Part shown: positions 35,280 to 46,327 of the stretch, in pieces
Numbering within the stretch: the stretch's first letter is position 1
Layout of the letters: every line of letters begins with the position of its first letter
Source: Pectinatus sottacetonis
Lineage (GTDB): Bacteria; Bacillota; Negativicutes; Selenomonadales; Selenomonadaceae
Direction of reading: 5' to 3'
NCBI RefSeq assembly: GCF_015732155.1
Contig: NZ_WIQK01000001.1
Location: forward strand, 1-64,000
Length of the DNA: 64,000 nucleotides
Program-made: the position numbers and the translations under genes
The notes under the pieces: model-generated
Databases searched by the model: none
Told to the model about the DNA's origin: nothing
What the model saw: only the letters and a program-made list of their open reading frames with translations

Positions 35280-36521
35280 ATGAAAATATGTGGCATTATT
35301 GCAGAATTTAACCCTTTTCACAATGGACATAAATATTTACTTGATACTATGCGCAAACAACAGCCTAATAGTGTATTTGTTGTAGCTATGAGTGGAAATT
35401 TTACTCAACGTGGAGAAGCTGCTCTCTTCGATAAATGGCATAGAGCTAAAATGGCTGTATTAGGAGGTGCTGATCTGGTAATAGAACTTCCGTCTGTCTT
35501 TGTCATAAGAAGTGCTGAAGCTTTTGGCCATGGGGCAGTAAATTTATTCCAAAAACTAAATTGCATAGATAATATATGTTTTGGCAGTGAAAACGCCGAT
35601 ATCACTATTTTAAACAAAATTGCGGCTCTTCTAGACACTCCTTTGCTACTTCATACTTTGCTGCCACCAAAATTAAAAAAAGGACTTCCTTATGCAGCAG
35701 CTATAGCAGAAATTATAAGCCAGTATATCCCCCAGGCCGCTACATTATTAAAGGAACCCAATATAATCTTAGCTGTAGAATATTTAAGAGCAATGCATCA
35801 GTTAGAAACCACTTTTACTCCCATCGCTATAAAAAGAAAAACAGCGCATCATAATGATACAAAGTTAAACGGAGAAATTTCTAGTGCTACAGCTATCAGA
35901 AATATTCTCCTCAATCATTTTGAAAAACATATGGAAGTCAAACAATCTGTCCCTGAAATCTGCTATGATTATATGATAAAGATCTTAAAGTCCTCCAATG
36001 ATATAGCCCGACTGAATAGATTGTCACGTGTATTACTTGCCAAACTACGTCTTAGTAACATCAAAACTCTCACTGACTATCCAGGGGTAACCAACGGTTT
36101 GGAATATAAGCTGCTTCACAGTGCTGTTTCTGGTAAAAGCATTGATGATATAATGTCCAGTTTAAAAAGCAAACACTATCATCACAGCCGTTTGAGTAGA
36201 AGTTTGCTTTATATTCTTATGCATATGAATACAACTGTTTTATCCTATTTTGACAAGATAGGTCCCTGCTATGCTCGTGTGCTTGCTTTCAACAAAAATG
36301 GTAGGAAAATACTACGAAAAATAAACAGCCAGGCAACAATTCCCGTCGTATTAAAGACCACCCATTTTTTATCACAGAAGTGCTTGTGGCAATCTCCTGA
36401 AACTGATTTACAGCAAATGCTTTCATATGACATAGCAGCCACTGATTTATATGGATTGTGTTTTCAAAACATCCAAAATGGCGGTAGGGACTTTTATACT
36501 TCACCTATATACATTTCTTAA
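35280..36521 (+). CDS. tmcAL: tRNA(Met) cytidine acetate ligase
   Basis: This 413-residue protein fits TmcAL (YlbM), which activates acetate with ATP and acetylates C34 of elongator tRNA-Met. The nucleotidyltransferase-like motif GIIAEFNPFHNGHKYLL opens the protein, with MSGNFTQRGE and SAEAFGHGAV as further family blocks. It is monocistronic and divergent from yceD. AAAGGA lies before the ATG. The gene ends seven bases from the convergent DUF1292 gene with no clear terminator. Confidence 0.92.
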   Translation: MKICGIIAEFNPFHNGHKYLLDTMRKQQPNSVFVVAMSGNFTQRGEAALFDKWHRAKMAVLGGADLVIELPSVFVIRSAEAFGHGAVNLFQKLNCIDNICFGSENADITILNKIAALLDTPLLLHTLLPPKLKKGLPYAAAIAEIISQYIPQAATLLKEPNIILAVEYLRAMHQLETTFTPIAIKRKTAHHNDTKLNGEISSATAIRNILLNHFEKHMEVKQSVPEICYDYMIKILKSSNDIARLNRLSRVLLAKLRLSNIKTLTDYPGVTNGLEYKLLHSAVSGKSIDDIMSSLKSKHYHHSRLSRSLLYILMHMNTTVLSYFDKIGPCYARVLAFNKNGRKILRKINSQATIPVVLKTTHFLSQKCLWQSPETDLQQMLSYDIAATDLYGLCFQNIQNGGRDFYTSPIYIS

Positions 36522-36528
36522 AATTTTA

Positions 36529-36837
36529 TCAATCATTTTCCTGCATTAATGCTTCATATGCACTCACTGCCATATCAAATTCATCATCTTTTGGAGAATA
36601 GTATTCTTCTTCTCCCGCATCATTAATAATTACTTTCGCAATAGTATTATCATTCTCCTCCAATCCCTCAGGAGCCTCTCTTTCTTCATCCAAAACACTC
36701 AACAGGGCATATCTATTATTTCCGGCGGAAAACTGCATCTCTTCATAAAAATAATGCTTATTTCCTTCCTCATCAGTCATTTCAATGATATTTCCCTCAT
36801 CATTATTATTTTGTTCTATTTTGAAATCATCTTCCAT
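36529..36837 (-). CDS. DUF1292 family acidic protein
   Basis: This 102-residue, strongly acidic protein has the DUF1292 pattern: NIIEMTDEEGNKHYF near residue 16, then FYEEMQF, ALLSVLDE and YYSPKDDEFD. Members (YrzB in Bacillus) are small cytoplasmic proteins of unknown function. It lies 18 bases after the beta-CASP nuclease gene and is probably in its operon. Confidence 0.85.
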   Translation of the reverse strand: MEDDFKIEQNNNDEGNIIEMTDEEGNKHYFYEEMQFSAGNNRYALLSVLDEEREAPEGLEENDNTIAKVIINDAGEEEYYSPKDDEFDMAVSAYEALMQEND

Positions 36838-36855
36838 TTTTGATGCTCCTTATTA

Positions 36856-38475
36856 TTAATTTATTCCGAAATCCTTAAATATGCGTTTTACATACCGCCA
36901 GCCTTTTTGCGCCTGACGCATCGAACTTTCCATGATCTGCGGATTACGAATAACTGCTGCCAACAGTTTTTTGCGCCATTGCCGATATTCAGAATCAATC
37001 AACTGTAAGAATTCTTCCATTTCTTTTTCTACAGCTACTTCTGGTATATCAGTCGATATAATAGTACATTTAGTATTTTCTATATGTGCTGTATCCGCAT
37101 AAAATGGCGCATATATGTTATATTTCTTATATTCTTTCTTAATTTTTTCTTGCAGAGATTGTATTCCCAGCGGTTCACCATGTACTAAAAATATCTGTTG
37201 AGGTTCATTCATATGAATATGACTCACCCAATCCAGTATTTGCTTATAATCACCATGGGCCGAAAAACCATCCAACTGAAAAATTCTAGCCCGTACAGCT
37301 ACTTCTTCTCCTAAAATCTTTACCCGCTTAATTCCATCTACAAGTCTTCTGCCCAATGCTCCTTCAGCCTGATACCCCACGAATAATATTGTTGATTCTG
37401 GCCGCCAAAGATTATGTTTTAAATGATGCAGAATACGTCCTGCATCACACATGCCACTTGCAGAAATAATTATCGCCGATCCCTCACTACTGTTTAAAGC
37501 TTTTGATTCCTGAGCTGTCCGGCACATTTTAAGCTGTGGCATTTCTGACAACTTACCGCTACGTTTGAGCATTTCTATCGTCTGTTTATCAAAGTTTTTC
37601 ATATTAGCCGCAAAAACTTCTGTTGCCGCAACAGCCAGTGGACTGTCTATTACTATAGGAATATCATCTATACGCTTTTGTTTCCATAACCTATATATAT
37701 AGTATAACAGCTTTTGGGTGCGACCAACCGCAAACGCAGGAATAATAAGATTACCTCCACGTTCTATGGTATCATTTATTATTTCTGCTAAAGCCGATTC
37801 TTTATCATATATTTCATGTAATCTATCTCCATATGTTGATTCAATTATCAAATAATCTGTGTTGTCAACATAAGAGGGATCTTTTATAATAGGCTGTCCC
37901 GGCTGTCCTATATCTCCTGAAAAAACGAATTTTACTGGTTTCTCATTATTTTCTCTCACATAGACTTCAATTATTGCTGAGCCCAATATATGTCCTGCAT
38001 CTAAAAAAACAGCAGATATATTATCATTTATTTCAATTTTTTTATCATACTCAATTGCTTTAAATTGTAATAATGATTTTTCAGCATCAGCTATCGTATA
38101 TAACGGGGCAATTGGTATTCTTCCTACACGCAGACCCTTACGATTCATGATCTCAGCATCACTTTCCTGAATGTGGGCACTATCAGGAAGCATTATTTTC
38201 GCTAAATCACAGGTAGCTTTCGTGGCATAAATTTTGCCTTTAAATCCTTCCCGGCAAAGTTTAGGGATAAGACCACAATGATCAATATGGGCATGTGTTA
38301 AAAGTACCGAATCAATTTCCTGCGGTGAGAAACGGAAGGGCTCGTAATTACGTTCCCGTAACTGCCTGCCACCTTGAAACATTCCACAATCAATGAGTAT
38401 GTTTTTCTCATTGACTTCCAGTAGAAAGCATGAACCAGTAACAGTGTGTGCAGCTCCTAAAAATTGCAAGTTCAT
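36856..38475 (-). CDS. Beta-CASP metallo-beta-lactamase RNase
   Basis: 539 residues. The metallo-beta-lactamase core shows LTHAHIDHCGLIPKL near 59, VFLDAGHILGSAIIE and FSGDIGQPG. A beta-CASP insert follows (PAFAVGRTQKLLYYI and SASGMCDAGRILHHL), then the RMMBL block FQLDGFSAHGDYKQIL with the last metal histidine. The layout matches CPSF73-like bacterial nucleases; activity is most likely on RNA. About 80 residues of basic, lysine/arginine-rich C-terminus extend beyond the catalytic core. It is a single-copy neighbour of dnaE. Confidence 0.88.
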   Translation of the reverse strand: MNLQFLGAAHTVTGSCFLLEVNEKNILIDCGMFQGGRQLRERNYEPFRFSPQEIDSVLLTHAHIDHCGLIPKLCREGFKGKIYATKATCDLAKIMLPDSAHIQESDAEIMNRKGLRVGRIPIAPLYTIADAEKSLLQFKAIEYDKKIEINDNISAVFLDAGHILGSAIIEVYVRENNEKPVKFVFSGDIGQPGQPIIKDPSYVDNTDYLIIESTYGDRLHEIYDKESALAEIINDTIERGGNLIIPAFAVGRTQKLLYYIYRLWKQKRIDDIPIVIDSPLAVAATEVFAANMKNFDKQTIEMLKRSGKLSEMPQLKMCRTAQESKALNSSEGSAIIISASGMCDAGRILHHLKHNLWRPESTILFVGYQAEGALGRRLVDGIKRVKILGEEVAVRARIFQLDGFSAHGDYKQILDWVSHIHMNEPQQIFLVHGEPLGIQSLQEKIKKEYKKYNIYAPFYADTAHIENTKCTIISTDIPEVAVEKEMEEFLQLIDSEYRQWRKKLLAAVIRNPQIMESSMRQAQKGWRYVKRIFKDFGIN

Positions 38476-38575
38476 AATGATACCCCCTAATAATAATATA
38501 TCTTTAATTTCGCCTGCGATGATAAAAAATAATATACAATTACCGCCATGCGAAACAGACTGTATATTAATCCTT

Positions 38576-41500
38576 TCAGGTAATCTTTATCGAATTTTCC
38601 CCCAGCAACGCTGCTATACTATCCAGCGCTGCCTCACTACCATCTATCCAATATTGCTCCTGTGCCTTTATTTTTTTGTTACCAGCAATAAAATAAAAAC
38701 AAACTATATGATCACCATGATATTTTTTTAATATACTCTTTAACTTCTTTAAAGACTCTGGTTTTTCCTGCATAGCATTTATTTGTATCCAATATGTTTC
38801 CCTATAATCTGCTAGAGATTTTATTTGTCTGGCAATTATTTTAAAACCATTATCCAAAAGATTTATTTTTCCAGAAACTACTATAGCAGATTCTGGTACT
38901 AAAACATTAACAGCTTCATAAAAAATATTAGGAAAAGCAACTACTTCAACAGTCTGAGTGAAATCTTCCATCTGAAGTACACACATAGTGTCACCCTTAC
39001 GTGTATTCATCTTCTTTAATCCAGTAATAACTCCCGCTGTTTTTACATATGAACTATCTTTGAGTTTTTCTTCCGTGAGCTGGGAAAGTGATTTGATATG
39101 CTTTAATTTATCTCTATATATATCGAGCGGGTGCCCTGTTATATAAAAACCAGTAATTTCTTTTTCTGAATTAAGTCTTTCCATCGTAGAAAGTTCTGGT
39201 ATATCTGGCAGTTTTATTGTTTCCTGTTCAATAGATTCTTCCCCAAACAAAGACATCTGACCACTGTTGATGTCCTTTTGTTTTATTAAAGCGGTTTCTA
39301 TAACTTGCTCTGATACAGCCAGCAACTGTGACCTTTTATTGCCAAATGAATCAAAAGCTCCTGAACGTATTAAATATTCTAATACCCGCTTAGTAACAAT
39401 TTTACTATCTACTCTGCTGCAAAAATCGACTAATGATTTGAACGGGCCATCCTGTTGTCTTACCTCGATTATAGTTTTCATCGCACTTTCCCCGACATTT
39501 TTTATAGCTGCCAAGCCAAATCTTATGCCACCTTTTTCTGGGTCTGCTGTAAACGCTGCTCCACTTAAATTTATATCGGGTGGTAAAATTTTTATACCCA
39601 TGTGCTGACAATGTTCAATATAAGTTTTTATTTTATCAGCATTGGTCATAAAACTTGTCAACATAGCTGCCATGTATTCATGTGGATAATGTGCCTTTAA
39701 ATATGCTGTCTGATATGCTACAAGCGCATAAGCCGCACTATGTGATTTATTAAACCCGTAATCGGCAAAATTGATCAGCAGATCAAAAATCTTTTCTGCC
39801 AGCTGCTTATCTATGCCATTTTTTTTAGTTCCGGCTAAAAAATTTTCCTTTTGGGCAATCAACACCGCGTGTTTCTTTTTTCCCATTGCCCGGCGTAAAA
39901 TATCCGCTTGCCCCAGAGTAAAACCTGCCAGCACCTGAACAATCTGCATTACCTGTTCCTGATATAAAACAACACCAAAGGTTTCTTTTAAAATTGGTTC
40001 TAATAAAGGATGCATATATTTTACCTTTTTCTTACCATGGCGACCATTTATAAAATCCGTAACCATGCCGCTTCCTAGAGGACCTGGACGATATAAAGCT
40101 ACAAGTGGTATTAAATCAGAAAAATTCTGGGGCTGAAGATCCTTTACTAAAGTTGTCATGCCTGATGATTCCATCTGGAAAACACCACAGGTATCTCCCC
40201 GGCAAAGCATTTTTGCTGTTTCTTCATCGTCCAGTGGAATATGACTTATATCTATTTTCTTTCCAGTATTATCTTCTACATTTTTTATAGCATCGCTTAT
40301 AACAGTCAGTGTCCGTAATCCCAGAAAATCCATTTTCAGCAGACCTAACTCTTCAACATAGTCCTTATCATACTGTGTTACTAAAGTTCCTTCTGACATC
40401 TGAACAGGTAGATAATCTGTCAACGGCTGCCGAGCAATAACTATTCCAGCCGCATGTGTAGAGGAATGGCGAGGCATTCCTTCGATATCCCTGGCAAAAT
40501 CAACCATTCGGTGCATAGTTGCATCAGTATCGTATACTTTACGGAATTCTTTAGATTCTTTCAATGCTTTATCCAAAGTCATCCCTAATTCCGTTGGTAC
40601 CATTTTGGCCACTTTGTCGACTTCATTATAGGGAATATCCATAACACGCCCGACATCTCTTATCGCTCCACGGGCAGCCATTGTTCCAAAGGTTATTATC
40701 TGTCCTACATGATCATTGCCATAACGTCTTTTTACATATTCAATTACTTCCTCCCGCCTTATATAGCAAAAATCAATATCAATATCAGGCATTGTAACAC
40801 GTTCTGGATTTAAAAAACGTTCAAAAAGCAGATCATATTTTAATGGATCTATATCAGTTATCCTCAGCAGAAATGCTACGATACTCCCAGCAGCAGAGCC
40901 TCGTCCCGGACCAACTACTATATTATTATTGCGAGCAAAATTAATAAAATCCCATACAATCAGAAAATAACTGTCATATCCCATTTTATTTATTATTCCC
41001 AACTCATATTCCAGTCGATCCCGTACTGATTTAGTAACAACTTGATATCTTTTAGGTAAATTTTCTTCACATAATTTTCTTAAATATTCCTTATCCGTAA
41101 TGCCTTCTGGTAAAGGGAAATATGGTAAATGCAAATGACCAAATTCAAAATCAACATTACATCTTTCAGCAATTTTCAGAGAATTACTTATAGCTTCCGG
41201 CGTCGCAGAAAACAGCATTTTCATTTCTTTCGGCGTTTTAAGATAATATTCATCACTGGAAAATTTCATTCTATCAGCATCATTGAGTGTCTTACCAGTT
41301 TGTATACATAATAATACATCATGGAATTCACTATCCGTTTTATTTAAATAATGGATGTCATTTGTGGCAACTAATCCCAAATCATATTTTTTTGCCAAAT
41401 TTACTAAATTATCATTTACTTTTGCTTCCTCCGGCAGCCCATGATTCTGCATTTCCAAAAAGAAATTGTCTTTGCCAAAAATAGCTACATATTCCTGCAG

Positions 41501-41992
41501 TATTTTCTCTGCTTCGGCAATATCTTTATATAAAATCGCATGAGGCAGCTCTCCGGCTATACAGGCGCTGAGTGCAATTATTCCCTCATGATACTTATGT
41601 AAAAGCTCCTTATCAATACGTGGCTTATAATACATTCCTTCAATATTTGCCAATGAAACAAGTTTTACCAAATTTCTATAGCCAGTTGAATTTTCTGCTA
41701 ACAGGATAAGATGATAATACCTCACTCCATCTACCTCAAATGCTTCATGTCTGTCCCGTGGCGCTACATAAACTTCACACCCTATAACAGGTTTTATCCC
41801 TGCTTTTTTTGCTTCTTTATAAAACTCCACTGCTCCGTACATATTACCATGATCTGTTATGGCAATCGCTGGCATACCCATATCCTTAGCAGCTGCAACT
41901 AATTTTTTTACTCTGGCTGCCCCATCAAGCAGACTATATTCAGTATGAACATGTAAATGAACAAACTGTTCCTGATTTTTTATTTCCTGCAT
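38576..41992 (-). CDS. dnaE: DNA polymerase III alpha subunit (DnaE type)
   Basis: 1138 residues. A PHP domain opens the protein (HLHVHTEYSLLDG, then ITDHGNMYG). The polymerase core has VGPGRGSAAGS and the catalytic PDIDIDFCYIRR. GFNKSHSAAYALVAYQTAYLKAHYP is the fingers-region block. A helix-hairpin-helix and an OB domain (VKTAGVITGLKKMNTRKGD) follow near the C-terminus. It copies DNA in the replisome; in Firmicutes it often works with PolC, which is not in this window. The ATG at 41992 gives the usual N-terminus. Confidence 0.95.
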   Translation of the reverse strand: MQEIKNQEQFVHLHVHTEYSLLDGAARVKKLVAAAKDMGMPAIAITDHGNMYGAVEFYKEAKKAGIKPVIGCEVYVAPRDRHEAFEVDGVRYYHLILLAENSTGYRNLVKLVSLANIEGMYYKPRIDKELLHKYHEGIIALSACIAGELPHAILYKDIAEAEKILQEYVAIFGKDNFFLEMQNHGLPEEAKVNDNLVNLAKKYDLGLVATNDIHYLNKTDSEFHDVLLCIQTGKTLNDADRMKFSSDEYYLKTPKEMKMLFSATPEAISNSLKIAERCNVDFEFGHLHLPYFPLPEGITDKEYLRKLCEENLPKRYQVVTKSVRDRLEYELGIINKMGYDSYFLIVWDFINFARNNNIVVGPGRGSAAGSIVAFLLRITDIDPLKYDLLFERFLNPERVTMPDIDIDFCYIRREEVIEYVKRRYGNDHVGQIITFGTMAARGAIRDVGRVMDIPYNEVDKVAKMVPTELGMTLDKALKESKEFRKVYDTDATMHRMVDFARDIEGMPRHSSTHAAGIVIARQPLTDYLPVQMSEGTLVTQYDKDYVEELGLLKMDFLGLRTLTVISDAIKNVEDNTGKKIDISHIPLDDEETAKMLCRGDTCGVFQMESSGMTTLVKDLQPQNFSDLIPLVALYRPGPLGSGMVTDFINGRHGKKKVKYMHPLLEPILKETFGVVLYQEQVMQIVQVLAGFTLGQADILRRAMGKKKHAVLIAQKENFLAGTKKNGIDKQLAEKIFDLLINFADYGFNKSHSAAYALVAYQTAYLKAHYPHEYMAAMLTSFMTNADKIKTYIEHCQHMGIKILPPDINLSGAAFTADPEKGGIRFGLAAIKNVGESAMKTIIEVRQQDGPFKSLVDFCSRVDSKIVTKRVLEYLIRSGAFDSFGNKRSQLLAVSEQVIETALIKQKDINSGQMSLFGEESIEQETIKLPDIPELSTMERLNSEKEITGFYITGHPLDIYRDKLKHIKSLSQLTEEKLKDSSYVKTAGVITGLKKMNTRKGDTMCVLQMEDFTQTVEVVAFPNIFYEAVNVLVPESAIVVSGKINLLDNGFKIIARQIKSLADYRETYWIQINAMQEKPESLKKLKSILKKYHGDHIVCFYFIAGNKKIKAQEQYWIDGSEAALDSIAALLGENSIKIT

Positions 41993-42120
41993 ATAAAGAT
42001 TTCCTTCTTAAAAATATTATATATTTAATAATACCATTTTATCATATACAAAAATGAAGTGGAAACATCATTGAAAAACTTTATTATTTATTTTTTCAAT
42101 ATTAGCTCACAATGACTGTC

Positions 42121-42149
42121 TTGACTTTCAACATTACACCTATTATAAT
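42121..42149 (+). promoter_or_regulatory. Promoter of leuS
   Basis: TTGACT (42121-42126), 17 bases, TATAAT (42144-42149), ahead of the T-box leader. Confidence 0.8.
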
Positions 42150-42159
42150 AAAAAACAGT

Positions 42160-42460
42160 TTTATAATTGGATAAGTTAAAGCTTATGATGCAGAGTAGTA
42201 AATTTTAGGCATTTTTCAGAAAGCCAATGGCTGATGTGAATTGGTATTTGTCTTTTTTGAACTCACTGCTGAAGCTTCCGATAAGGAATTTAATATTAAA
42301 TATATTTTATTAATATTAAAAAAACCTTAGCCTGCTCAATATAACAACAGGTTGATCGGCGTTAATAGCGTTAATATTTTAAGAGGGCAGTTTTACTGTC
42401 AATCAGGGTGGTACCGCGAAATTTTCGTCCTTGGCTTAAAGCCAGGGATTTTTTATTTTT
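42160..42460 (+). promoter_or_regulatory. T-box leader of leuS (Leu, CTC specifier)
   Basis: The invariant T-box AGGGTGGTACCGCG lies at 42405-42418. A terminator hairpin (CCTTGGC with GCCAGGG, 42429-42447) and T-run follow. Upstream, AGAGTAGTA and CAGAAAGCCAATGGCTG match stem I blocks. The specifier loop reads GAACTCACTGCTG, giving CTC (Leu) at 42262-42264, consistent with leuS. Uncharged tRNA-Leu should stabilise the antiterminator and raise expression. With the promoter at 42121-42149, this fills most of the 485-base gap before leuS. Confidence 0.93.
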
Positions 42461-42477
42461 AAGGAGGACTTTTTTTA

Positions 42478-44946
42478 ATGGATAAATATTGCCCAGGTAA
42501 AATCGAAAAAAAATGGCAGGATAACTGGGAAAGTAATGGGGTATATACTACTAATGAAGATGATACCAGAGAAAAATACTATGTTTTGGAAATGTTTCCT
42601 TATCCATCAGGCAATCTGCATATGGGACATGTGCGAAACTATTCTATCGGTGATGTAATCGCTCGTTTTAAAACTATGCAGGGATTTAATGTACTACATC
42701 CTATGGGCTTTGATGCCTTCGGCATGCCTGCAGAAAATGCAGCTATAAAGCATGGTGTTAAACCTTCTGACTGGACATATTCTAATATGGATAACATGAT
42801 CCGCCAGCAAAAGCAGATAGGACTGTCTTACGACTGGAACAGATTAGTCCAGACCTGTAATCCTGATTATTACCGCTGGACTCAATATTTATTTGAAATT
42901 TTTTATAAAAAGGGTCTTGCTTATAAGAAAAAAGCTACCGTTAACTGGTGCGATTCCTGTAAAACAGTCTTAGCTAATGAACAGGTAATTGATGGCTGCT
43001 GCTGGCGATGTGATTCTCCTGTAATAAAAAAAGACTTGGAACAATGGTTTTTAAAAATAACTGATTATGCCGATGTTTTATTAAAAGACTTAAAAAAATT
43101 ACCCAATTGGCCGACCCGTGTCAAAACAATGCAGGAAAACTGGATAGGACGCAGTGAGGGGGCAGAAATAACTTTTACTGTTCCTAATTTCAAGGAAAAT
43201 ATTACTGTTTATACAACAAGACCTGATACTGCTTTCGGCATCAGTTATATGGTTTTAGCTGTTGAACATCCCTTAGTAGAAAAACTTATAAAAAATTCTA
43301 TTAATAAAGAACAAATACATAAATTTATTGAACATGTCCATAATCAAAGTGAATTGGAACGGACTTCGGATAAATTAGAAAAAGAGGGTATTTTTACCGG
43401 AGCATATGCCATCAATCCTTTTAATGGTGAAAAAGTTCCCATATGGATTGCCAATTATGTATTATTTGAATATGGGACAGGCGCTGTTATGGGTGTTCCT
43501 GCACACGACAGCCGTGACTGGATGTTTGCCGGTAAATACAATCTTAAGAAAAAAATTGTTATAACTAACGAAGACAAATCTTTATGCCTTGAAAAAATGA
43601 GCGATGCTTATACTGATGATGGTATATTAATAAACTCTGGTGAATTTACTGGTATGAATAACCGCCAGGCAATTCCGGCAATAATTGACTGGCTGGAAAA
43701 AAACAAATGTGGTAAACGTCGTATCAATTACCGCCTGCGTGACTGGCTTATCTCACGTCAGCGTTACTGGGGGGCCCCCATCCCTGTGATTTACTGCGAA
43801 AAATGCGGTACTGTCCTTGTGCCAGAAAAAGATCTTCCTGTTAAGCTACCAGAAGATGTTAAATTTGAACCTGGTGTCGTTTCACCTTTGGCCCACAGCA
43901 GTGATTTTGTAAACTGCACTTGTCCTAAATGCGGCGGACCCGCAAAACGAGAAACAGATACAATGGATACTTTTATATGCTCCTCCTGGTACTACATGCG
44001 CTTTGCCGATGCCAAAAACACTACGGCTCCATTTGATAAAAACATCGTAAATAAGTGGCTTCCTGTAGATCAATATATTGGCGGCATAGAACATGCCATT
44101 TTGCATCTTCTTTATTCCAGATTTTTTACTAAAGTTTTAAAAGATGCCGGGCTGGTAAACTTTGATGAACCTTTTACCAACCTTTTAACTCAAGGTATGG
44201 TTATAAAAGATGGTTCTAAAATGAGTAAATCGCTCGGCAATGTTGTTTCTCCAGAAGAAATAATCAGTAAATACGGCGCTGATACCGCCCGCTTATTTAT
44301 ATTGTTTGCTGCTCCGCCAGAACGTGATCTCGAATGGAGTGACCAAGGTGTTGAAGGTGCGTGGAGATTTTTAAATCGCATTTGGCGCATAGTCCTCCAT
44401 TATGAAAATATGGTAAAAGATAACCCTGCCATTAATACTGCCATTTTAAATAATAAAGAAAAAGACCTGCGCCGTATTGTCCACACAACTATAAAAAAAG
44501 TGACTGAAGACATTGCAGTCCGTTCCAACTTCAATACAGCTATAAGTTCCATTATGGAACTAGTAAATGCCTTTTATTCCATACGAGAAGAAAAAATACA
44601 ACCGGGTCTTATAAATGAAACTATTAACTCCTTATTACTGCTTTTAGCTCCCTTTGCTCCGCATATCACAGAAGAACTTTGGCAGAGAATAGGTCGCCCG
44701 GGTAGTATTCATAAAGCAATATGGCCTAAATATGATGAAAAAGCACTTGCTGCCGACGAATTGGAAATAGTTGTTCAGATAAACGGCAAAGTTCGCGATA
44801 AAATGACCATTGTGGCACAAACAGATCCAAATGAAATAAAAAAACAGGCTCAAACATTAAACCGCATCCAGAAATTAATCCAAGGAAAAAATATAATAAA
44901 AACTATTTATGTGCCTAAAAAAATAGTAAATATTGTCATCAGATAA
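42478..44946 (+). CDS. leuS: Leucyl-tRNA synthetase
   Basis: This 822-residue class I synthetase charges tRNA-Leu. The HIGH-type motif [15 protein letters not shown] lies near residue 41 and the KMSKS loop in [11 protein letters not shown] near 580. An editing domain between them carries [13 protein letters not shown], and the zinc-type cysteines are in [10 protein letters not shown] and CWRCDSP. AAGGAGG precedes the ATG. It is monocistronic, T-box-controlled and followed by a strong bidirectional terminator. Confidence 0.97.
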   Translation: MDKYCPGKIEKKWQDNWESNGVYTTNEDDTREKYYVLEMFPYPSGNLHMGHVRNYSIGDVIARFKTMQGFNVLHPMGFDAFGMPAENAAIKHGVKPSDWTYSNMDNMIRQQKQIGLSYDWNRLVQTCNPDYYRWTQYLFEIFYKKGLAYKKKATVNWCDSCKTVLANEQVIDGCCWRCDSPVIKKDLEQWFLKITDYADVLLKDLKKLPNWPTRVKTMQENWIGRSEGAEITFTVPNFKENITVYTTRPDTAFGISYMVLAVEHPLVEKLIKNSINKEQIHKFIEHVHNQSELERTSDKLEKEGIFTGAYAINPFNGEKVPIWIANYVLFEYGTGAVMGVPAHDSRDWMFAGKYNLKKKIVITNEDKSLCLEKMSDAYTDDGILINSGEFTGMNNRQAIPAIIDWLEKNKCGKRRINYRLRDWLISRQRYWGAPIPVIYCEKCGTVLVPEKDLPVKLPEDVKFEPGVVSPLAHSSDFVNCTCPKCGGPAKRETDTMDTFICSSWYYMRFADAKNTTAPFDKNIVNKWLPVDQYIGGIEHAILHLLYSRFFTKVLKDAGLVNFDEPFTNLLTQGMVIKDGSKMSKSLGNVVSPEEIISKYGADTARLFILFAAPPERDLEWSDQGVEGAWRFLNRIWRIVLHYENMVKDNPAINTAILNNKEKDLRRIVHTTIKKVTEDIAVRSNFNTAISSIMELVNAFYSIREEKIQPGLINETINSLLLLLAPFAPHITEELWQRIGRPGSIHKAIWPKYDEKALAADELEIVVQINGKVRDKMTIVAQTDPNEIKKQAQTLNRIQKLIQGKNIIKTIYVPKKIVNIVIR

Positions 44947-44963
44947 CTTATTTCTGCTAAAAT

Positions 44964-45016
44964 AATCCCAAAAGGGGCTGTCGTACATTAAAAGTACGAC
45001 AGCCCCTTTTGGGATT
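44964..45016. terminator. Bidirectional terminator of leuS and the M-box ABC operon
   Basis: Two perfect 23-base arms (44964-44986 and 44994-45016, core GGGGCTGTCGTAC) with a 7-base loop, between convergent genes. Confidence 0.88.
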
Positions 45017-45017
45017 T

Positions 45018-46310
45018 TCAGATAGTTACCCCTTCCATGGATTTTTCCAAATAGATTATTTCTTTATTATCATCATATTCTATAAGCTCAGCATATCGTT
45101 CCCAACCAATAAGTAAATCTAATTGTTTTTTTGCCGCTTCTTCTCCTAAAGGTTGTACCAATAATTCTTCAAAAAAATCTATATTCATTTGTCGATTCGA
45201 CTTTGATTGCAGAATACTTATCATTTTTTTTACAAAGGGAACATGTTTCATAATCTGCCGCTTAAATAAATTTTTGCGCTCGAGAACTGTGGCCTGTGCA
45301 AATTCTATACCGTAAGCTGTAAGCTCAATATCACCCTCAGTGACCTTAGTAAAATGCAACAGACTACAGGCATCTATAAGTGGCAGAAAGTCCTCCATAT
45401 CTATAGCAAAACGGTTAGCAAGCTTATATAGATCTACTTTTTCATTCAAATCTTCCAGTAACTCTAAAAAACCAGTAAGTGCTCCAGCAGATACCTGAGG
45501 AATAATCATGTCCTTTTTAACCTGAAGTGCAGTTTCTTCTATCACTGTTTTCTTTTTAGTCATTATTGAATAAATTTCATCTACATACTTTAAAAATTCT
45601 ATTGATTTTCTATCGCGCCAACGTGGCAGAGCTATATCAATATTTCTTATTATTGTCGCTGGTCCCGAAGAAAGTATAATTGCCCTATCAGCCATATATA
45701 CAGCTTCTTCGATCCCATGTGTAATCAAAACTATCGATTTTGTAGGTATTTTCTTTTCTAACCACAATTCCAACAAATCACGCCTTAAATTTTCTGCCGT
45801 TAATACATCAAGTGCAGAAAAAGCTTCATCCATAAGCAAAATATCTGGTTCACTAACTAAAGCTCTGCCAATACCTACACGCTGGCGCATACCACCTGAT
45901 AATTCCTTAGGATATGCATTCTCAAATCCATCCAGTCCCACAATATCAAGAACCTGCATAGATTTTTCTTTCTTGTACTCTAAAGAAATATCTTTTTTTT
46001 CTAAACCAAGCATCACATTTTCTAAAACAGTCAACCACGGGAATAACGCAAATGATTGAAAAACCATTGCTACTCCGGGATTCACACCATTAATTTCATT
46101 ACCAAGGTATGATACCGTTCCTTTTGAACTGGGAATCAGTCCAGCAATTATGCGCAGCAATGTTGACTTCCCAGAACCTGATGGTCCTAAGACAGCCAGA
46201 AATTCCCCTTCTTTTACCTGAAGATTAATATTTTCCAAAACTACAGCATCGTCACTGCCTTTTATCGGGAAATTTTTACCTACTGACTTTAATTCCAGTA
46301 AATTTTTCAT
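45018..46310 (-). CDS. ABC transporter ATPase with AAA-associated C-terminal domain
   Basis: About 430 residues. The ATPase domain shows Walker A GPSGSGKSTLLR, the Q-loop FQSFALFPW, signature LSGGMRQRVGIGRAL and Walker B ILLMDEAFSALD, all intact. The closest named group is the NitT/TauT (nitrate/sulfonate/taurine) type. The last 170 residues form an extra domain of the AAA_assoc_C type. The ATG at 46310 lies about nine bases after AAGGA; an in-frame start at 46331 overlaps the permease end. It is the second gene of the M-box operon. Homology suggests anion uptake, the riboswitch suggests Mg2+; see findings. Confidence 0.85.
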   Translation of the reverse strand: MKNLLELKSVGKNFPIKGSDDAVVLENINLQVKEGEFLAVLGPSGSGKSTLLRIIAGLIPSSKGTVSYLGNEINGVNPGVAMVFQSFALFPWLTVLENVMLGLEKKDISLEYKKEKSMQVLDIVGLDGFENAYPKELSGGMRQRVGIGRALVSEPDILLMDEAFSALDVLTAENLRRDLLELWLEKKIPTKSIVLITHGIEEAVYMADRAIILSSGPATIIRNIDIALPRWRDRKSIEFLKYVDEIYSIMTKKKTVIEETALQVKKDMIIPQVSAGALTGFLELLEDLNEKVDLYKLANRFAIDMEDFLPLIDACSLLHFTKVTEGDIELTAYGIEFAQATVLERKNLFKRQIMKHVPFVKKMISILQSKSNRQMNIDFFEELLVQPLGEEAAKKQLDLLIGWERYAELIEYDDNKEIIYLEKSMEGVTI

Positions 46311-46327
46311 AATCTGCCATCCTTCTT

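Noticed and set aside
42160-42460. Separate gene or second RNA in the leuS leader
   Set aside because: The whole stretch is explained by one T-box element with its terminator.
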